The position numbers and the translations under genes are program-made. DNA of 64,000 nucleotides from Paenibacillus sp. FSL K6-1330. Its GTDB lineage: Bacteria > Bacillota > Bacilli > Paenibacillales > Paenibacillaceae. The notes under the pieces are model-generated. The model did no database searches and had not been told where the DNA came from. It saw only the letters and a list, made by a program, of their open reading frames with translations. Below are positions 63,298 to 64,000 of this stretch, one piece after another (the first letter of the stretch is position 1; every line of letters begins with the position of its first letter). The DNA lies in NCBI RefSeq assembly GCF_037976825.1, contig NZ_CP150269.1, positions 5,779,501 to 5,843,500 of the forward strand, written 5' to 3'.

Positions 63298-63501
63298 ATG
63301 CTCGCTCTTCTGTTCCTCGTGTATTCCTTGGTGGAATGGTATATCGCGAAGAAAAAGGCAAAAGCACCTCGTGAAAAATGGACGGTTCTCCTTCTGATCC
63401 TTGCGTTTACCGTCTGGAATTTATTCGCCTTGTTTTATCACGAGTGGCTGACCCCCAACCAACTGATTATGCTGCTGTTCGGTTGGCTTAACAACATATA
63501 A
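63298..63501 (+). CDS. small two-helix membrane protein, GerD-subunit-like
   Basis: 67 residues with two predicted transmembrane helices (2-19 and 28-47) joined by a short basic loop (AKKKAKAPREK), and a hydrophobic C-terminus. The ATG at 63298 has AAGGAGG seven bases upstream; a TTG at 63292 overlaps the site. It sits between gerC and gerB. Some Bacillus ger operons carry such D-subunits (for example gerKD), which modulate the receptor; that role is the likely one here. Confidence 0.8.
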   Translation: MLALLFLVYSLVEWYIAKKKAKAPREKWTVLLLILAFTVWNLFALFYHEWLTPNQLIMLLFGWLNNI

Positions 63502-63568
63502 CAAAACATTTATCGTTGTACCTTCACAGAGGACTATAATCTATAACGGAAAGGATGTACGAACCGAC

Positions 63569-64000
63569 ATGCGCAATACTCCCTGGCAGCTGTTCCGTTT
63601 CGGATTTGTCTATCTTAACGCCATACCTACTGGATTTCTGATCAGTCCCTTATTGTGGAACTCCGCTTATTTAGGATGGGCCGCGATTCTCGGCGGCTAT
63701 GTGATGAGTCTAATCTTCCTGTGGTTTACCGTAAAGCTCGCGCTGTGGGACCCTCAGAAACCCTGGATCGATTTCGGCAGTAAACTAGTCAGCAACTGGA
63801 TTCACGTTCCGATCGTCGCTTTGGTTTTCTTCTGGTCGATCAATTACATAGGGATGGATATCGAAAGCTTCACTTTATTCTTCGACACCAATTACATGCG
63901 TGAAACTCCTCAATGGTTCGTGCTCCTGATCGTGGGTTTGGTCGTTATGGTTACCGCCAGATGGGGCATGGAGACGATGATTTACATTTCAGACGGGCTT
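63569..64000 (+). CDS. spore germinant receptor subunit B (GerB family), truncated by window end
   Basis: The first 144 residues of an amino-acid-permease-like GerB protein: RNTPWQLFRFGFVYLNAIPTGFLISPLLW at the start and TARWGMETMIYISDG at the window edge, with three to four membrane helices already visible. GGAAAGGATG lies upstream of the ATG. Completes the A-C-D-B receptor operon; the B subunit usually holds the germinant-binding site. Confidence 0.9.
   Translation, partial: MRNTPWQLFRFGFVYLNAIPTGFLISPLLWNSAYLGWAAILGGYVMSLIFLWFTVKLALWDPQKPWIDFGSKLVSNWIHVPIVALVFFWSINYIGMDIESFTLFFDTNYMRETPQWFVLLIVGLVVMVTARWGMETMIYISDGL

Overview
The window looks like a chromosomal segment of a spore-forming Firmicute, most probably a Paenibacillus. 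Evidence for this: strong AAGGAGG-type ribosome binding sites, frequent GTG and TTG starts, intrinsic terminators with long U-tracts, a GerA-type spore germinant receptor operon, the sporulation protein YhbH, an S-layer-homology (SLH) protein, many AraC/PadR/TetR-type regulators, and close matches to Bacillus subtilis families (MtnA, YunC, YitT, BdhA). The host assignment is inference from these families. I found no rRNA, tRNA, CRISPR array, prophage or insertion sequence.

Layout. 0-8.5 kb: mtnA (methionine salvage), yunC, two small membrane proteins, yhbH, a large OatA-like O-acetyltransferase and a two-domain rhodanese. 8.5-13.2 kb: a leucine-rich-repeat protein with a SMI1/KNR4-HEAT protein, then an exported beta-lactamase-like serine hydrolase with SLH-like repeats. 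13.6-18 kb: an MFS exporter, then an iron-siderophore binding lipoprotein beside an AraC/binding-protein fusion regulator that is split by a frameshift; both have Fur boxes. 18-26.1 kb: VOC, SMI1/KNR4, SDR, a YitT protein behind a promoter-plus-terminator leader, a lipoprotein, gdhA convergent with ddh (meso-diaminopimelate dehydrogenase), and a SUFU-domain protein. 26.2-31.1 kb: a MORN-repeat secreted protein, an MBOAT/SGNH pair for extracellular O-acetylation, an SDR and a gene remnant. 31.3-38.2 kb: a DUF3626 protein, three adjacent GyrI-like effector-binding proteins, fabV, and a divergent SDR/LysR pair. 38.2-47.4 kb: exoA, a 47-codon gene, a sigma factor, a Fur-controlled siderophore importer, and bdhA divergent from a LacI-family regulator with two identical operators. 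47.4-50.5 kb: AraC and TetR regulators and an alpha/beta hydrolase, with a 33-codon ORF wedged between tetR and the hydrolase.

50.6-58.1 kb (minus strand) reads as one organosulfur assimilation block: two flavin-dependent monooxygenases, an aldo/keto reductase, an SsuABC-type importer and a second rhodanese. It has a strong internal promoter followed by a terminator hairpin. 58.1-59.7 kb is a translationally coupled PadR operon with a palindromic operator inside its own promoter. The window ends in a ger operon (A, C, a small two-helix protein, B), with gerB cut by the window edge.

The least explained items are the leader terminators upstream of the YitT and aldo/keto reductase genes, a possible small RNA near 20.1 kb, several tiny overlapping ORFs, the trio of GyrI-like proteins, and the frameshifted iron regulator. 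No wholly new multi-gene system stands out; most of the window is ordinary accessory Paenibacillus content.
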